In this document: piece after piece, positions 25,028 through 33,706 of the stretch
Numbering within the stretch: position 1 is the first letter of the stretch
Layout: each line of letters opens with the position of its first letter
Source: Streptomyces dangxiongensis
Lineage (GTDB): Bacteria; Actinomycetota; Actinomycetes; Streptomycetales; Streptomycetaceae
NCBI RefSeq assembly: GCF_003675325.1
Contig: NZ_CP033073.1
Coordinates: forward strand, 3,782,001-3,846,000
Reading direction: 5' to 3'
Length of the DNA: 64,000 nucleotides
Notes under the pieces: model-generated
The model's database searches: none
What the model was told of the DNA's origin: nothing
What the model saw: the letters and a program-made list of their open reading frames with translations, nothing else
Position numbers and translations under genes: made by a program

Positions 25028-25125
25028 GCGGCCCGCCGTCCGCTCTCCGGCCTCCGCGCGCCGTCGCCTGCCCCGGTGTGCGAGCCCGCGGCGGCCGGCG
25101 GGATCCCGGGTGTCGTGGGGCTCAT
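25024..25125 (-). CDS. 33-codon frame linking ligase and glycosyltransferase genes
   Basis: The frame starts with an ATG at 25125 overlapping the ligase stop (ATGA) and ends in a TGA overlapping the glycosyltransferase ATG (ATGA). It encodes MSPTTPGIPPAAAGSHTG and continues Gly/Ala/Arg-rich. Perfect coupling at both ends suggests ribosomes do pass through it, perhaps only to couple the two genes. The composition is not that of a folded protein. It could be a remnant of an earlier glycosyltransferase start or an actual small protein. Confidence 0.35.
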   Translation of the reverse strand: MSPTTPGIPPAAAGSHTGAGDGARRPESGRRAA

Positions 25126-27311
25126 GCGGGTTTCCTGGCCGTCACCAGGGTGTGGGCGGTGCCGGGAACGGCTTCCGTCGCCTCCCAGACCAGGCCGACC
25201 GCTTCCAGGGCCGCCTGCATCTCCTGCGGCGTCCACCGGCGCAGGTGGCCGTGGACGAGCCAGTCGACGACCGTGGTGCGGCTGTGCTCGTCCGGCAGGA
25301 CGCGGGGGTCCGCGACGAACGTGTCGGCCACGACGAGCAGCCCCCCGGGCCGCAGCAGTGCCGCCAGCCGGCCGAGCCGGACGGACGGGCCGTGCACCCC
25401 CGTGACCAGGCACGCGGCCGGCCGGTCGGCGTCCGCCAGGGGCTCGTCGTCGCCGTCGCCGTCCCACCCGGACCCGTCACCGGACTCCCGTGCCCGCCCC
25501 GCACCGGCCGCCGCGGTCAGCAGCCCGTCCACCCGTGCTCGTACCTCGGTGGGGAGGGGCGCGCCGGTGGCGGGGGCCGCCGCAGGGCCCCGGCGTACCA
25601 GCTCCGCCAGGGCGAGGACCTCGGACGACGGCGGGCCGGCGACGGCGTCGGCTCGGGCGTCCGGGACGGCGTGGGCGTCCGCAGCGGCGTCGGCATCCGC
25701 GTCGGCGGGAGCGGGGTGTCCGGTGGGTGGCTCGGTGCCGAGCACGCCCAGGGCGCAGGCCGTGTCCAGCAGCAGGGGCAGTACGTCGGCCCGCAGCCCG
25801 TGGTCGCGTGCGAGGCCGGCCGCCGTGGCGCCCTCGGTGAGCGGCCCGGTCAGCCCGAGCGCGGACAGCGCGCCGGCCACCACGGCCGCCGGGCCGGTGC
25901 GGGGGCGGCCGGCGGGGCGGAGGTGGTGGACGGGGTCGGCCTGGGCCTTGCCGAGGGCCGAACGGCGCAGCCGGTAGCGGTGCTCGAACCGGTCGGGCAC
26001 CTTGTACGAGGCCAGCGCGGACCGCGCGAACGCCATGACCCGGTCCGGGCCCGCGAGGGTGTCGTCCGCCGCGACGTACTCGGCGACCAGGCCCCGGTCG
26101 TCGGAGTCCTCCGCCCCGGTGGCCATGACCCGCACGTCGGCGACGCCGGGCGCCTGCCGCAGCACGGACTCCACTTCAAGAGTGGACACCCAGCGGGCGC
26201 CGCGGCGGACGACACCGCGGTGCTTGCGGCCCAGGACGCGGTACGCCCCCCGGTCGTCGCGTTCCGCCACGTCGTGCATCGGATGACGGGTGCCGTCCTC
26301 CAGCAGCACCGCCAGCTCGCCCCGGCCCGCTCCCGTCAGCCGTTCGCCGTCCGGGCCGAGCAGGTCCACGCGGACGCCGGGCATCTCCCGGTCGAGCGCG
26401 CCCGACGGCAGCCCGCTGTGGCCCCACAGCACCGCGCCGGTCTCCGTGGAGCCGTAGTTGCGCGAGACCCCGATGCCGAGGGCGCGTGTCCACAGGGCGT
26501 CCAGCTCGTCGTCCACATAGCCGGCCCCGGCCATCACCAGGCGCAGCGCCGGATAGGGGGCGTCCTCGGTCAGGGCCCGGCGCCGGGCCCACACACGGGC
26601 CAGTCCGGGCACCGCCAGCAGGACGGTCGCCCCCTCCAGCAGCCGGGCGTGGACGGCGCCCACGGCGCGCGCGGGCACCGGCAGGACGCGTGCCCCGGCC
26701 ACCAGGGCCCCGGCGAGCCAGCCCAGGGCGTAGGCGTGGCTCAGCGGGACCGGCGCCAGGACGGTGTCGTCGGGCCGGACGAGCCCGGCCCGGCGGTACC
26801 GGTACCCCTCGTCGAGCAGGGAACGCTGGGAGCGCGCCACGACCTTGGGCGCGCCGGTCGAGCCGGAGGAGGTGAGCAGGACGGTGCCCGGCACGCCGCG
26901 GCCCGGCGGGGCCGCCCCGGGCGTACCGTCCGTGACCAGCTCCGCTCCGGGGCGCGCCGCGTCCAGGTGCCGGGTCGCGCCCGCGAGGCCGAGCAGCCGG
27001 CGGATCTCGCCCGGCGGGGACTCTGCGGGCAGCAGCAGCGGGCGCGCGCCGGCCCGGACGAGGGCGAGCAGGGCGAGGACCCAGTCCGGGTCGTTGGGCC
27101 CGTGCAGGCCGACGGCCTCCCCGGGCCGTACCCCCTGTTCGCGCAGGGTCCGAGCGTGTTCGCCGACCCGCCGCCGGGTCTCGTCGGCGGTCAGGTCACC
27201 GACGAGGGGGCGGTGCGGGTCGTGCGGATGCCGGAACAGGTGGTCCGCGAGATCGGCGGGGGGCGGTCCGTCGTCCGGGGCGGCAGGGCCGCCGAGGGCG
27301 GTGCTGGTCAT
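25122..27311 (-). CDS. Acyl-AMP ligase fused to a methyltransferase-like C-terminal domain
   Basis: 729 residues, ATG at 27311 overlapping the upstream stop (ATGA). Residues 1-460 are an ANL adenylating enzyme: LLTSSGSTGAPKVVARS (A3), NYGSTETG (A5), VLGRKHRGVVRRG (A8-like) and the catalytic Lys in SALGKAQAD (A10). It is the likely AHBA-activating ligase that loads the ACP, as MitE does in mitomycin. From about 470 a second part resembles an O-methyltransferase: a winged dimerisation segment (LRADVLPLLLDTACALGVLG), then RLGRLAALLRPGGLLVVADTF. A clear Gly-rich SAM motif is missing, with an acidic DADADAAADAH stretch and GDGSGWDGDGDD insertion where the fold should continue. The C-terminal part may be inactive. 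Confidence 0.82.
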   Translation of the reverse strand: MTSTALGGPAAPDDGPPPADLADHLFRHPHDPHRPLVGDLTADETRRRVGEHARTLREQGVRPGEAVGLHGPNDPDWVLALLALVRAGARPLLLPAESPPGEIRRLLGLAGATRHLDAARPGAELVTDGTPGAAPPGRGVPGTVLLTSSGSTGAPKVVARSQRSLLDEGYRYRRAGLVRPDDTVLAPVPLSHAYALGWLAGALVAGARVLPVPARAVGAVHARLLEGATVLLAVPGLARVWARRRALTEDAPYPALRLVMAGAGYVDDELDALWTRALGIGVSRNYGSTETGAVLWGHSGLPSGALDREMPGVRVDLLGPDGERLTGAGRGELAVLLEDGTRHPMHDVAERDDRGAYRVLGRKHRGVVRRGARWVSTLEVESVLRQAPGVADVRVMATGAEDSDDRGLVAEYVAADDTLAGPDRVMAFARSALASYKVPDRFEHRYRLRRSALGKAQADPVHHLRPAGRPRTGPAAVVAGALSALGLTGPLTEGATAAGLARDHGLRADVLPLLLDTACALGVLGTEPPTGHPAPADADADAAADAHAVPDARADAVAGPPSSEVLALAELVRRGPAAAPATGAPLPTEVRARVDGLLTAAAGAGRARESGDGSGWDGDGDDEPLADADRPAACLVTGVHGPSVRLGRLAALLRPGGLLVVADTFVADPRVLPDEHSRTTVVDWLVHGHLRRWTPQEMQAALEAVGLVWEATEAVPGTAHTLVTARKPA

Positions 27312-27784
27312 CCGGTGGCTCCTGCGGCGCCTCGGCGCAGCCGGTGCACCAGGGCGTCGGCCGCCAGTTCGTAGCCGTGGACGCCGAAGCCGGCGATCAC
27401 GCCGACGGCCAGGGGCGAGACCACGGAGTTGTGCCGGAACTCCTCCCGCGCCCACACGTTGGAGATGTGCACCTCGGCCCAGGGAGCCGGATAATCGGCC
27501 AGCGCGTCCCGCAGGCTCCAGCCGGCGATCATCAGTGCGCCCGGGTTGACGATGGCGGCGGCCGTGTCGCGGTGCCGGTCCAGGGCGCGGATCAGTTCGC
27601 CCTCGCAGTCGTGCTGTTCGGCGCGGAGCCCGAAGCCGTGCGGGCGCAGCCGCCGGGCCACGGCCTCCTCGACCTGGGCCAGGGTGGTGCTGCCGTAGAT
27701 CTCCGGCTGGCGCCTGCCGAGCGTGCCCAGGTTGGGGCCGTTGAGCAGCAGGATGTCCGCCGGGGCGGTGGGGGAAGCGGTCAC
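27308..27784 (-). CDS. Type II 3-dehydroquinate dehydratase-like enzyme (amino-DHQ dehydratase candidate)
   Basis: 158 residues, GTG at 27784 overlapping the phosphatase stop. It has the type II dehydroquinase fold: LLLNGPNLGTLGRRQPEIYG keeps the active-site Arg and Tyr, and EVHISNVWAREEFR keeps the His and Arg. The conserved NPG/NAG-x-x-THTS loop is altered: VNPGALMIAGW keeps Asn but has lost the His. In an AHBA cassette (RifJ role) it would turn 5-deoxy-5-amino-3-dehydroquinate into the dehydroshikimate, the precursor of AHBA. The missing His may reflect the amino substrate or another reaction. All neighbours are coupled by 4-base overlaps. Confidence 0.85.
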   Translation of the reverse strand: MTASPTAPADILLLNGPNLGTLGRRQPEIYGSTTLAQVEEAVARRLRPHGFGLRAEQHDCEGELIRALDRHRDTAAAIVNPGALMIAGWSLRDALADYPAPWAEVHISNVWAREEFRHNSVVSPLAVGVIAGFGVHGYELAADALVHRLRRGAAGATG

Positions 27785-28443
27785 GCTGCACCTTCCCTGC
27801 CCGCGAGGAGCAGTTCTCTCAGTTCCGTACATGACCCGGCGACCAGGTCCGGGGTGTGGGCGAGGAGTTCCTGCCGGCCGCCCTGGCCCCACAGGCCGGC
27901 CGCGGTGCCCACTCCGGCGCGGCGCCCGGCTTCCAGGTCGAGGGCGGAGTCCCCCACCATGACGGCGCCGTCCGGGCCGGCGCCGAGCTTGTCCAGGGCG
28001 AGCAGCACGATGTCCGGGGCGGGTTTGCCGTGCGCGACCTCGTCGCTGCCGCAGACCGCGTCCAGCAGTTCCAGCAGGCCGGTGGCGGCGAGCGCCTCCA
28101 CGGCCCGGCTGTGGGTCTTGCCGGTGGCGACGGCGGTGGGCACCCCGGCGCGGCGCAGCGCGCGGAGCAGGTCGGCGGCGCCGGGACACGCGGGTATCTC
28201 GTGCACGAGTTTGCGGCTCTCGATCACGAACGGCTCGTACATCGTGGCGGGCAGCCCCATGATCGCGAGGGTGTCCGGCATGTGCCGGCCCAGATGCCGC
28301 AGATACTCCTCGAACGGCGCCTGTCCGGCGCCGACGACGAGTTCGTACGCCCGCTGGAACGCCTTGCGCATGACGTGGATGCTGTCGATGAGGACACCGT
28401 CCAGGTCCAGGACGACGGTCCGGACCGGCCGGGCGCCGCTCAC
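27781..28443 (-). CDS. HAD-family phosphatase (RifM-type)
   Basis: 220 residues, GTG at 28443 overlapping the aminotransferase stop. HAD motifs: VVLDLDGVLIDS (motif I, nucleophile Asp), AVATGKTHSRAVEAL (II region), HGKPAPDIVL (III Lys) and VMVGDSALDLEAG (IV). It resembles the phosphoglycolate-phosphatase branch that supplies RifM in AHBA cassettes, which is thought to release kanosamine or a sugar intermediate from its phosphate. It is co-translated with a DegT aminotransferase and the DHQ-dehydratase-like gene. Confidence 0.87.
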   Translation of the reverse strand: MSGARPVRTVVLDLDGVLIDSIHVMRKAFQRAYELVVGAGQAPFEEYLRHLGRHMPDTLAIMGLPATMYEPFVIESRKLVHEIPACPGAADLLRALRRAGVPTAVATGKTHSRAVEALAATGLLELLDAVCGSDEVAHGKPAPDIVLLALDKLGAGPDGAVMVGDSALDLEAGRRAGVGTAAGLWGQGGRQELLAHTPDLVAGSCTELRELLLAGREGAA

Positions 28444-29657
28444 CGGGCGCTCCCGGCGGCGCCCGCGGTCAGGGCCGCCCGCAGGCTGTCGATGACGTGG
28501 GTGACGTCGTCGTCCGTCATCGTCGCGCCCAGCCCGACGGTCACCGAGCGGCCGAGGAGGGCCTCGCTGGCGCGCAGCCGGGCGGGCGGTGTCCACTCGG
28601 TGCCCCAGGCGGTGCGGCCGGCGTGCACGGCCGGGTTCTGGTAGACCGTCCGGCCCTGGTAGAGGGTGGCGGCCGGGACGCCGGCCGCGGTGAGCCGGGT
28701 CACCAGCCGGCGGGCCGCCATCCGGTCCTCGGCCAGCAGCGTCAGGTCGCCTCCGCTGCCCTCCTCGTCGGGCAGCGTCCGCCAGGTCACGTCGAGCCCG
28801 GACAGTTCCTTGCGGACCGTGCGGGCGATGTCGCGCAGCCGCGTGAGCATGCCGGGCAGCCGGTCGAGCTGGACCGACAGCAGGGCGCCGGCGATCTCGG
28901 TCATGCGCAGGTTGGCGCCCAGGAAGGGGCCGCCCTCCGTGCCGCCCCGCTCGCCGCCGCGGGAGGTGAAGAACTGGCCGCCCTGGTCCTGGTAGCGGGC
29001 GACGCGGTCGTGGATGAGCGGGTCGCCGGTGACGACCGCACCGCCCTCGCCCGCGGTGATGTTCTTCTCTAGCTGGAAGCTGAAGGCTCCGGCGTCGCCG
29101 AGCGAGCCGGCCGGGCGACCCCGGTAGCTGACGCCGCAGGCCTGGGCGGCGTCCTCCAGGACGCGGATGCCGTGCCTGCGGGCCACGGCCAGGACGGGGT
29201 CCATGTCGGCGGCGGCGTGGTTGAGGTGGACGGGCATGACGGCGAAGGTGCGCTCGGTGACGAGCGACTCCCACGCCGTGGGGTCCAGGGTGAGCGACGC
29301 GTCGATGTCCGCGAAGACCGGTACGCCGCGGGCCGCGACGACCGCGCTGACGCAGCCGACGAAGGTGGCGGCGGGCACGATCACCTCGGCGCCCGCCGGC
29401 ATCCCCATGCCGATCAGCGCGCAGGTGAGGGCGGCGGTGCCCGAGGAGACGCCGACGGCGTACGGCGCCTCGTGGACGGCCGCGAATCTCCGTTCGAACT
29501 CTGCCACCCGGTGCTGGAGCGCCGGGCCGTAGTACCGGAAGAGCGAACGGCTCTCCAGCACCTCGAGCGCGGCGGCCTTCTCCTCCTCGCCCCACAGGGC
29601 GAGGCCACGCATCGGCTCGTACCGCGGTGGCACGGTCGGACTCACGGGGTTGGTCAC
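28440..29657 (-). CDS. DegT/DnrJ/EryC1/StrS aminotransferase (second aminotransferase of the cluster)
   Basis: 405 residues. The GTG at 29657 follows GGAGAAG. It is a fold-type I PLP enzyme: GVSSGTAALTCALIG near the N-terminus, VLEDAAQACG holding the pyridine-contact Asp, and the Schiff-base Lys in FSFQLEKNITAGEGG. It is clearly different from the AHBA synthase at 30757-31959, so the cluster has two sugar-type aminotransferases. It probably makes an amino sugar (for instance for kanosamine supply or a deoxy-aminosugar) or installs an amino group on the core. Substrate not assignable. Confidence 0.9.
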   Translation of the reverse strand: MTNPVSPTVPPRYEPMRGLALWGEEEKAAALEVLESRSLFRYYGPALQHRVAEFERRFAAVHEAPYAVGVSSGTAALTCALIGMGMPAGAEVIVPAATFVGCVSAVVAARGVPVFADIDASLTLDPTAWESLVTERTFAVMPVHLNHAAADMDPVLAVARRHGIRVLEDAAQACGVSYRGRPAGSLGDAGAFSFQLEKNITAGEGGAVVTGDPLIHDRVARYQDQGGQFFTSRGGERGGTEGGPFLGANLRMTEIAGALLSVQLDRLPGMLTRLRDIARTVRKELSGLDVTWRTLPDEEGSGGDLTLLAEDRMAARRLVTRLTAAGVPAATLYQGRTVYQNPAVHAGRTAWGTEWTPPARLRASEALLGRSVTVGLGATMTDDDVTHVIDSLRAALTAGAAGSAR

Positions 29658-29707
29658 GGCGATCTTCTCCGGTGGGAACTCGGTTGGTGCGTGGCGGTGG
29701 ACGGCGT

Positions 29708-30757
29708 TCAGCGCAGGCCGGCGGCGCGGTAGCAGGCGTCCACGACCGCCAGCGCGTCCGTGGCCTCGCGCAGGGCGACCGCGGTCGCGTCCGTTCGGGC
29801 GAACGCCTCCGGCAGCGCGTCGAGCTGGCGGTCGTACTCGTCGCCGACCCCGGTGCCGGGCAGGGGCACGTCGGTGACGCCGTCCCGGCGGGCCAGCGTC
29901 AGGGTGGGCCGCTCGACCCGGCAGGTGCTGAACCCGAACGTCGTGGTGAGTTCGGCGGTGCCCTCGGTGCCGTGCAGGACCAGCCGGGTGGTGTCGACGG
30001 GGGCGTGGGAGGCCCAGGCCAGCCGGAGCTGGACGGCGTAGTCCTCGGCGGCCACCAGGGCGGTCAGTTGGTCCTCGACGTCGCCGCCGGCCGGCTCGGC
30101 GGCCCCCGGCCGGTGCCAGGCGGCGCCGGAGCCGGCCCGGCCGAGGAAGTCGGACGAGGCGACGGCCGTGGCGTCGCGCACCGCGGACGGGCCCCACAGA
30201 TGGTGCAGTACGTCGACGAGGTGCCAGCCCAGGTCGACCAGTACCCCGCCGCCGGCCGTCCGGCGCTGCCGGAACCAGCCGCTTCCGGGTACGCCCCGGG
30301 AGCGGACCCAGCTCAGCTCGGCCAGCCGGGGGGTGCCGAGGAAGCCGCCGTCCACCAGCCGGGCCAGCTCGCCCACGTCACCGCGGTGGCGGGCGGCCGT
30401 CGACAGCACGAGCCGGCCGCCCCCGGCCCCGGCGGCGTCGCGCAGCAGCGCGAGGTGGGAGTCCTCGGTCGCCGTGGGTTTCTCCAGGAAGACGTCTACG
30501 CCCCGGCGCAGCAGCGATCCCGCCACGGCGCCGTGCAGGTGGTTGGGGGTCAGCACGAACACGACGTCGGTGCCGGCCGCGTCCAGTTCCTCGTGGCCGT
30601 GGTGCACGCGGACGCCGTCGGGCAGGGCGCCGGCCCGTTCCCGTGCCCCGGCGTCGGGCTCCACCACGGCGACGAGTTCGAAGGCGTCGTGCCGCAGCAG
30701 GCGCGGCACCCATACCTCGCGGGCCACCCAGCCGAGCCCGACGACGGCCGCCCTCAT
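29708..30757 (-). CDS. Gfo/Idh/MocA oxidoreductase (RifL-type candidate)
   Basis: 349 residues, ATG at 30757 overlapping the AHBA-synthase stop by one base. Rossmann start MRAAVVGLGWVAREVWVPRL, then FLEKPTATED (the conserved E-K-P) and a C-terminal (beta-alpha) sheet with GGGVLVDLGWHLVD. It is an NAD(P)-dependent sugar oxidoreductase. Next to an AHBA synthase it most likely plays the RifL role (3-keto formation before transamination). Confidence 0.88.
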   Translation of the reverse strand: MRAAVVGLGWVAREVWVPRLLRHDAFELVAVVEPDAGARERAGALPDGVRVHHGHEELDAAGTDVVFVLTPNHLHGAVAGSLLRRGVDVFLEKPTATEDSHLALLRDAAGAGGGRLVLSTAARHRGDVGELARLVDGGFLGTPRLAELSWVRSRGVPGSGWFRQRRTAGGGVLVDLGWHLVDVLHHLWGPSAVRDATAVASSDFLGRAGSGAAWHRPGAAEPAGGDVEDQLTALVAAEDYAVQLRLAWASHAPVDTTRLVLHGTEGTAELTTTFGFSTCRVERPTLTLARRDGVTDVPLPGTGVGDEYDRQLDALPEAFARTDATAVALREATDALAVVDACYRAAGLR

Positions 30758-31959
30758 CACACCGGGTTCCGCTGGGCCGTCAGGCCGGTCAGCACCTTCG
30801 ACAGTGCCTCGGCGACGTCCGCGCAGTCGTCGTCGGTGCCCAGCAGCACCCGGTGGTGCAGCCAGATGCCCCGCCGGCCCAGCAGTTCGCCGACCGGGTT
30901 GCGTTCCGCCAGCTCCTCGGTGCCGGGGCCGGGCACCGACCGGAACGCCTCGGTGCGGTACACGGGCGGGTAGTTGACGAACGCGGGCAGGCCCTCGGCG
31001 ACGAGCGCGCGGACCACGAGGTCGCGGTCGAGACCGGGGTGGACCTGCGGGTCCAGGGTGAACATGGCCATGTAGTGCGGGTTGATCTCGCACCGGGGGT
31101 CGCGGCCCTGGGGCACGGTCCCGGGGATCTCGCCGAGCAGCGCGGCCAGCGTCTTCCAGCGGCTCTCGCGCGCAGCTCGTTCTGCCGGGTGAGGCGGGTG
31201 AGCTGGGCCCGCAGGACGGCCGCGGCGAACTCGGTCATGCGGTAGTTGGACGAGGCGCTGAGGTGCTCGTAGTGGGTGTCGCCGATGGGCCGGCCGCAGC
31301 TATGCCGGGCGAAGGCCTCCGCGAAGTGGTCCTCCGACGGCAGGAGCAGCGCTCCGCCCTCGCCGGCGGTCATCAGCTTGCCGTTCTGGAAGCTGAACGC
31401 GGCGAAGGTGCCGTGGTCGCCGATGCGCCGGCCCTTCCAGACCGCGCCGTGCGCGTGCCGCGGCGTCCTGGAGGACCGCGATGCCGTGGGGGGCGGCCCA
31501 GGCGGTGATGGCGTCCATGTCGGCGACGTGTCCGGCCATGTGGACCGGCACGACGACCCGTGTCCGCGGGGTGCGGGCGTCCTCCAGCACCGCGGGGTCC
31601 ATGCAGTAGGTGCCGGGGTCGACGTCCACCGGCACCGGGACCCCGCCCATGCGCTGGACGGCGATGGAGGTGGAGACGAACGTGAAGGAGGGGACGACGA
31701 CCTCGTCACCAGGTTCCAGGCCGAGCATCTCCAGGGCGAGTTCCAGCGCGTGGGTGCCGTTGGTCACCGCGAGCACCGGTCCGCCGTGCAGGGCCCCGAA
31801 CTCGGCTTCGAAGGCGGTCACTTCCCCACCACCGACACGCCACCACTGGCCCTGGTCGACGGCGCGGAGGAGGGCCTGGCGCTCGGTGTCGTCGTGCTGG
31901 GGCCAGGCCGGGAACTCCCGCATGCGTACGGGGCTGCCTCCGTCCAGTGCCAGAGCCAT
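30757..31959 (-). pseudogene. AHBA synthase (RifK family), split by two compensating frameshifts
   Basis: The N-terminal 165 codons from the ATG at 31959 (GAGGAG upstream) read as AHBA synthase: EFPAWPQHDDTERQALL, QGQWWRVGGGEV, VTNGTHALELALEMLG, VLQDAA. One extra G near 31463 (GCCGCGGCAC where GCCGCGCAC is expected) moves the reading to another frame. That frame carries AHGAVWKGRRIGDHGTFAAF and the Lys segment SFQNGKLMTAGEGG, up to RQNELRAR. One base is then missing near 31168, returning to the first frame: INPHYMAMFTLDPQ to the end. With both shifts repaired the protein is full length (about 400 aa). The pair could be sequencing errors or real damage. If intact, it transaminates and aromatises the amino-dehydroshikimate to AHBA, and defines the cluster. 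Confidence 0.88.
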
Positions 31960-31971
31960 GGTGATCTCCTC

Positions 31972-33666
31972 TCACTCGGTAGGGGCGTCCGCCACCGCCG
32001 CGTCCAGGTCCTCGGCGGAGTGTGCGACCAGGTAGCCCTCCATGAGGAGATGGTCCAGCCGGCTGCCGCCGTAGAAGTCCAGTGCCTGTTCGGGGGTCTC
32101 CACGATGGGCATGCCGCGGTCGTTGAACGACGTGTTGAGGATCACCGGCACACCCGTCAGCCGGTGGAAGTGCTCGATCAGCTCCCGGTAGACCCCGTTG
32201 TCGGCCCGGGTGACCGTCTGGACCCGGGCCGTCCCGTCGACGTGGACGATGGCCGGCACCTCGCCCTGCTTCTCGGGCCGTACCGGCGCGACGATCAGCA
32301 TGTAGGGCGACTCGATGTCCAGTTCGAAGTAGTCCGGGGCGTGCTCGCGCAGCACCGCGGGCGCGAACGGCCGGAATCCCTCCCGGTGTTTGACCCGTGC
32401 GTTGATGATGTCCTTCATCTCCGCGCGCCGCGGGTCGGCGAGGATGCTGCGGTGGCCGAGCGCCCGGGGGCCGAACTCGGAGCCGCCGGTGAACCAGCCG
32501 AGCAGCTCTCCGCGGGCCAGCAGGGCGGCGCCCACCTCGGCCGGGTTGTCCACCTTGCGGTAGGGCAGACCGGAGGCGTCGAGCGCGGCCCGGATCTCCC
32601 CGTCGCCGTAGCCGCGCCCGAGGTAGGCGTGGCGCTGGGCGGTGCGGGCCGGTTCGGCGCGCGGCCGGCCGGCGACGACGTGGTAGCCGTAGTAGGCGTT
32701 GCCGACGGCGCAGCCGCCGTCACCGGCGGCCGGCTGGACGAAGACGTTCTCGAACGGGGTCTCCCGCAGCAGCCGGCCATTTGCCACGCAGTTCAGCGCG
32801 ACGCCGCCCGCCAGGCACAGGTCGGTCAGGCCGGTGTCGGCGTGCAGCCGGCGGGCGACGTGCAGGAGGGCTTCCTCCAGGGTGTCCTGCGCGGCGTAGG
32901 CGAGGTCGGCGCCGCGGGCGAAGCGTTCCTCGCCCTCGTAGCCGTCGAGGGCGTGCTCGATGAAGTCGAGCAGGCCGCCGTTCTTCAGGTGCAGCCGGTA
33001 GCGGCCGTCGGGCAGCAGCTCCAGGTACCGGCGGAACGTGTCGCAGTAGCGCGGGGTGCCGTAGGGGGCGAGCCCCATGGTCTTGCCGTCCTCGGACAGG
33101 TACCAGTGCCGGTCCTCGTACAGCACGAAGCCGATGGCCTTGCTGACCGCCTTGTACATGTAGCCGAGGGAGTGGTCGCTGTCGCCGGCCTGGTACACCC
33201 GCAGGGCGCTGAGGCCGTCGGTGGACCAGTTGGTGCCGTAGACCTTCGTCAGCTCGGTGATGGTGGTGTGCTCGCCGACGGCCGTGGTGAGCGTCTCCAC
33301 GCCCTCGCCCTCGATGAGGCTGCCGGCCCCGTCGACGACGAGGATCGCGGCCCGCTCGAAGGGCGACGGGTAGAAGGCCGAGGAGGCGTGCGCCATGTGG
33401 TGGCGGATGAGGTGGACCCGCTTGCGGAACGGGAAGTAGGCGGGCGCCAGCAGGGTGTCGTCGGCGACGATGACGTCCACGTCGGCCAGCCGGGCCTCGG
33501 CCATGTCGAGGCAGTACCGCCAGGACTGGTTGAACAGCGAGTTCACACCGACCGAGTACTTGACCCGGCGTACGCGCTCCTCCTCGATGCCGGCGGCGAT
33601 GGCACCGTCCGAGACGAGGCATGCGGCGAAGTCGTGGTTGGAGCCGCCGAGGCCGAGTGTCAGCAT
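31972..33666 (-). CDS. NodU/CmcH-family O-carbamoyltransferase
   Basis: 564 residues, ATG at 33666. The N-terminal Kae1-like domain shows GLGGSNHDFAACLV, the metal/ATP His pair in LIRHHMAHASSAF, and ILVVDGAGSL; the C-terminal domain shows TGGSEFGPRALGHRSILADPR and REGFRPFAPAVL. Enzymes of this family use carbamoyl phosphate and ATP to carbamoylate a hydroxyl group (as in tobramycin, novobiocin and mitomycin pathways). In this cluster it should add a carbamate to the sugar-derived or core hydroxyl. It starts 40 bp after the FkbM gene and ends 12 bp before AHBA synthase. Confidence 0.92.
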   Translation of the reverse strand: MLTLGLGGSNHDFAACLVSDGAIAAGIEEERVRRVKYSVGVNSLFNQSWRYCLDMAEARLADVDVIVADDTLLAPAYFPFRKRVHLIRHHMAHASSAFYPSPFERAAILVVDGAGSLIEGEGVETLTTAVGEHTTITELTKVYGTNWSTDGLSALRVYQAGDSDHSLGYMYKAVSKAIGFVLYEDRHWYLSEDGKTMGLAPYGTPRYCDTFRRYLELLPDGRYRLHLKNGGLLDFIEHALDGYEGEERFARGADLAYAAQDTLEEALLHVARRLHADTGLTDLCLAGGVALNCVANGRLLRETPFENVFVQPAAGDGGCAVGNAYYGYHVVAGRPRAEPARTAQRHAYLGRGYGDGEIRAALDASGLPYRKVDNPAEVGAALLARGELLGWFTGGSEFGPRALGHRSILADPRRAEMKDIINARVKHREGFRPFAPAVLREHAPDYFELDIESPYMLIVAPVRPEKQGEVPAIVHVDGTARVQTVTRADNGVYRELIEHFHRLTGVPVILNTSFNDRGMPIVETPEQALDFYGGSRLDHLLMEGYLVAHSAEDLDAAVADAPTE

Positions 33667-33706
33667 GCCGGTCCGTCCCTTCACGAAGGCTGAGAGGTTT
33701 CCACCG

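Noticed and set aside
24453..27374. 973-codon plus-strand frame opposite the ligase/glycosyltransferase genes
   Set aside because: Low-complexity shadow; the ligase and GT2 motifs are on the other strand.
31276..33693. 805-codon plus-strand frame opposite the carbamoyltransferase gene
   Set aside because: Shadow of the carbamoyltransferase codon pattern, no recognisable domain.
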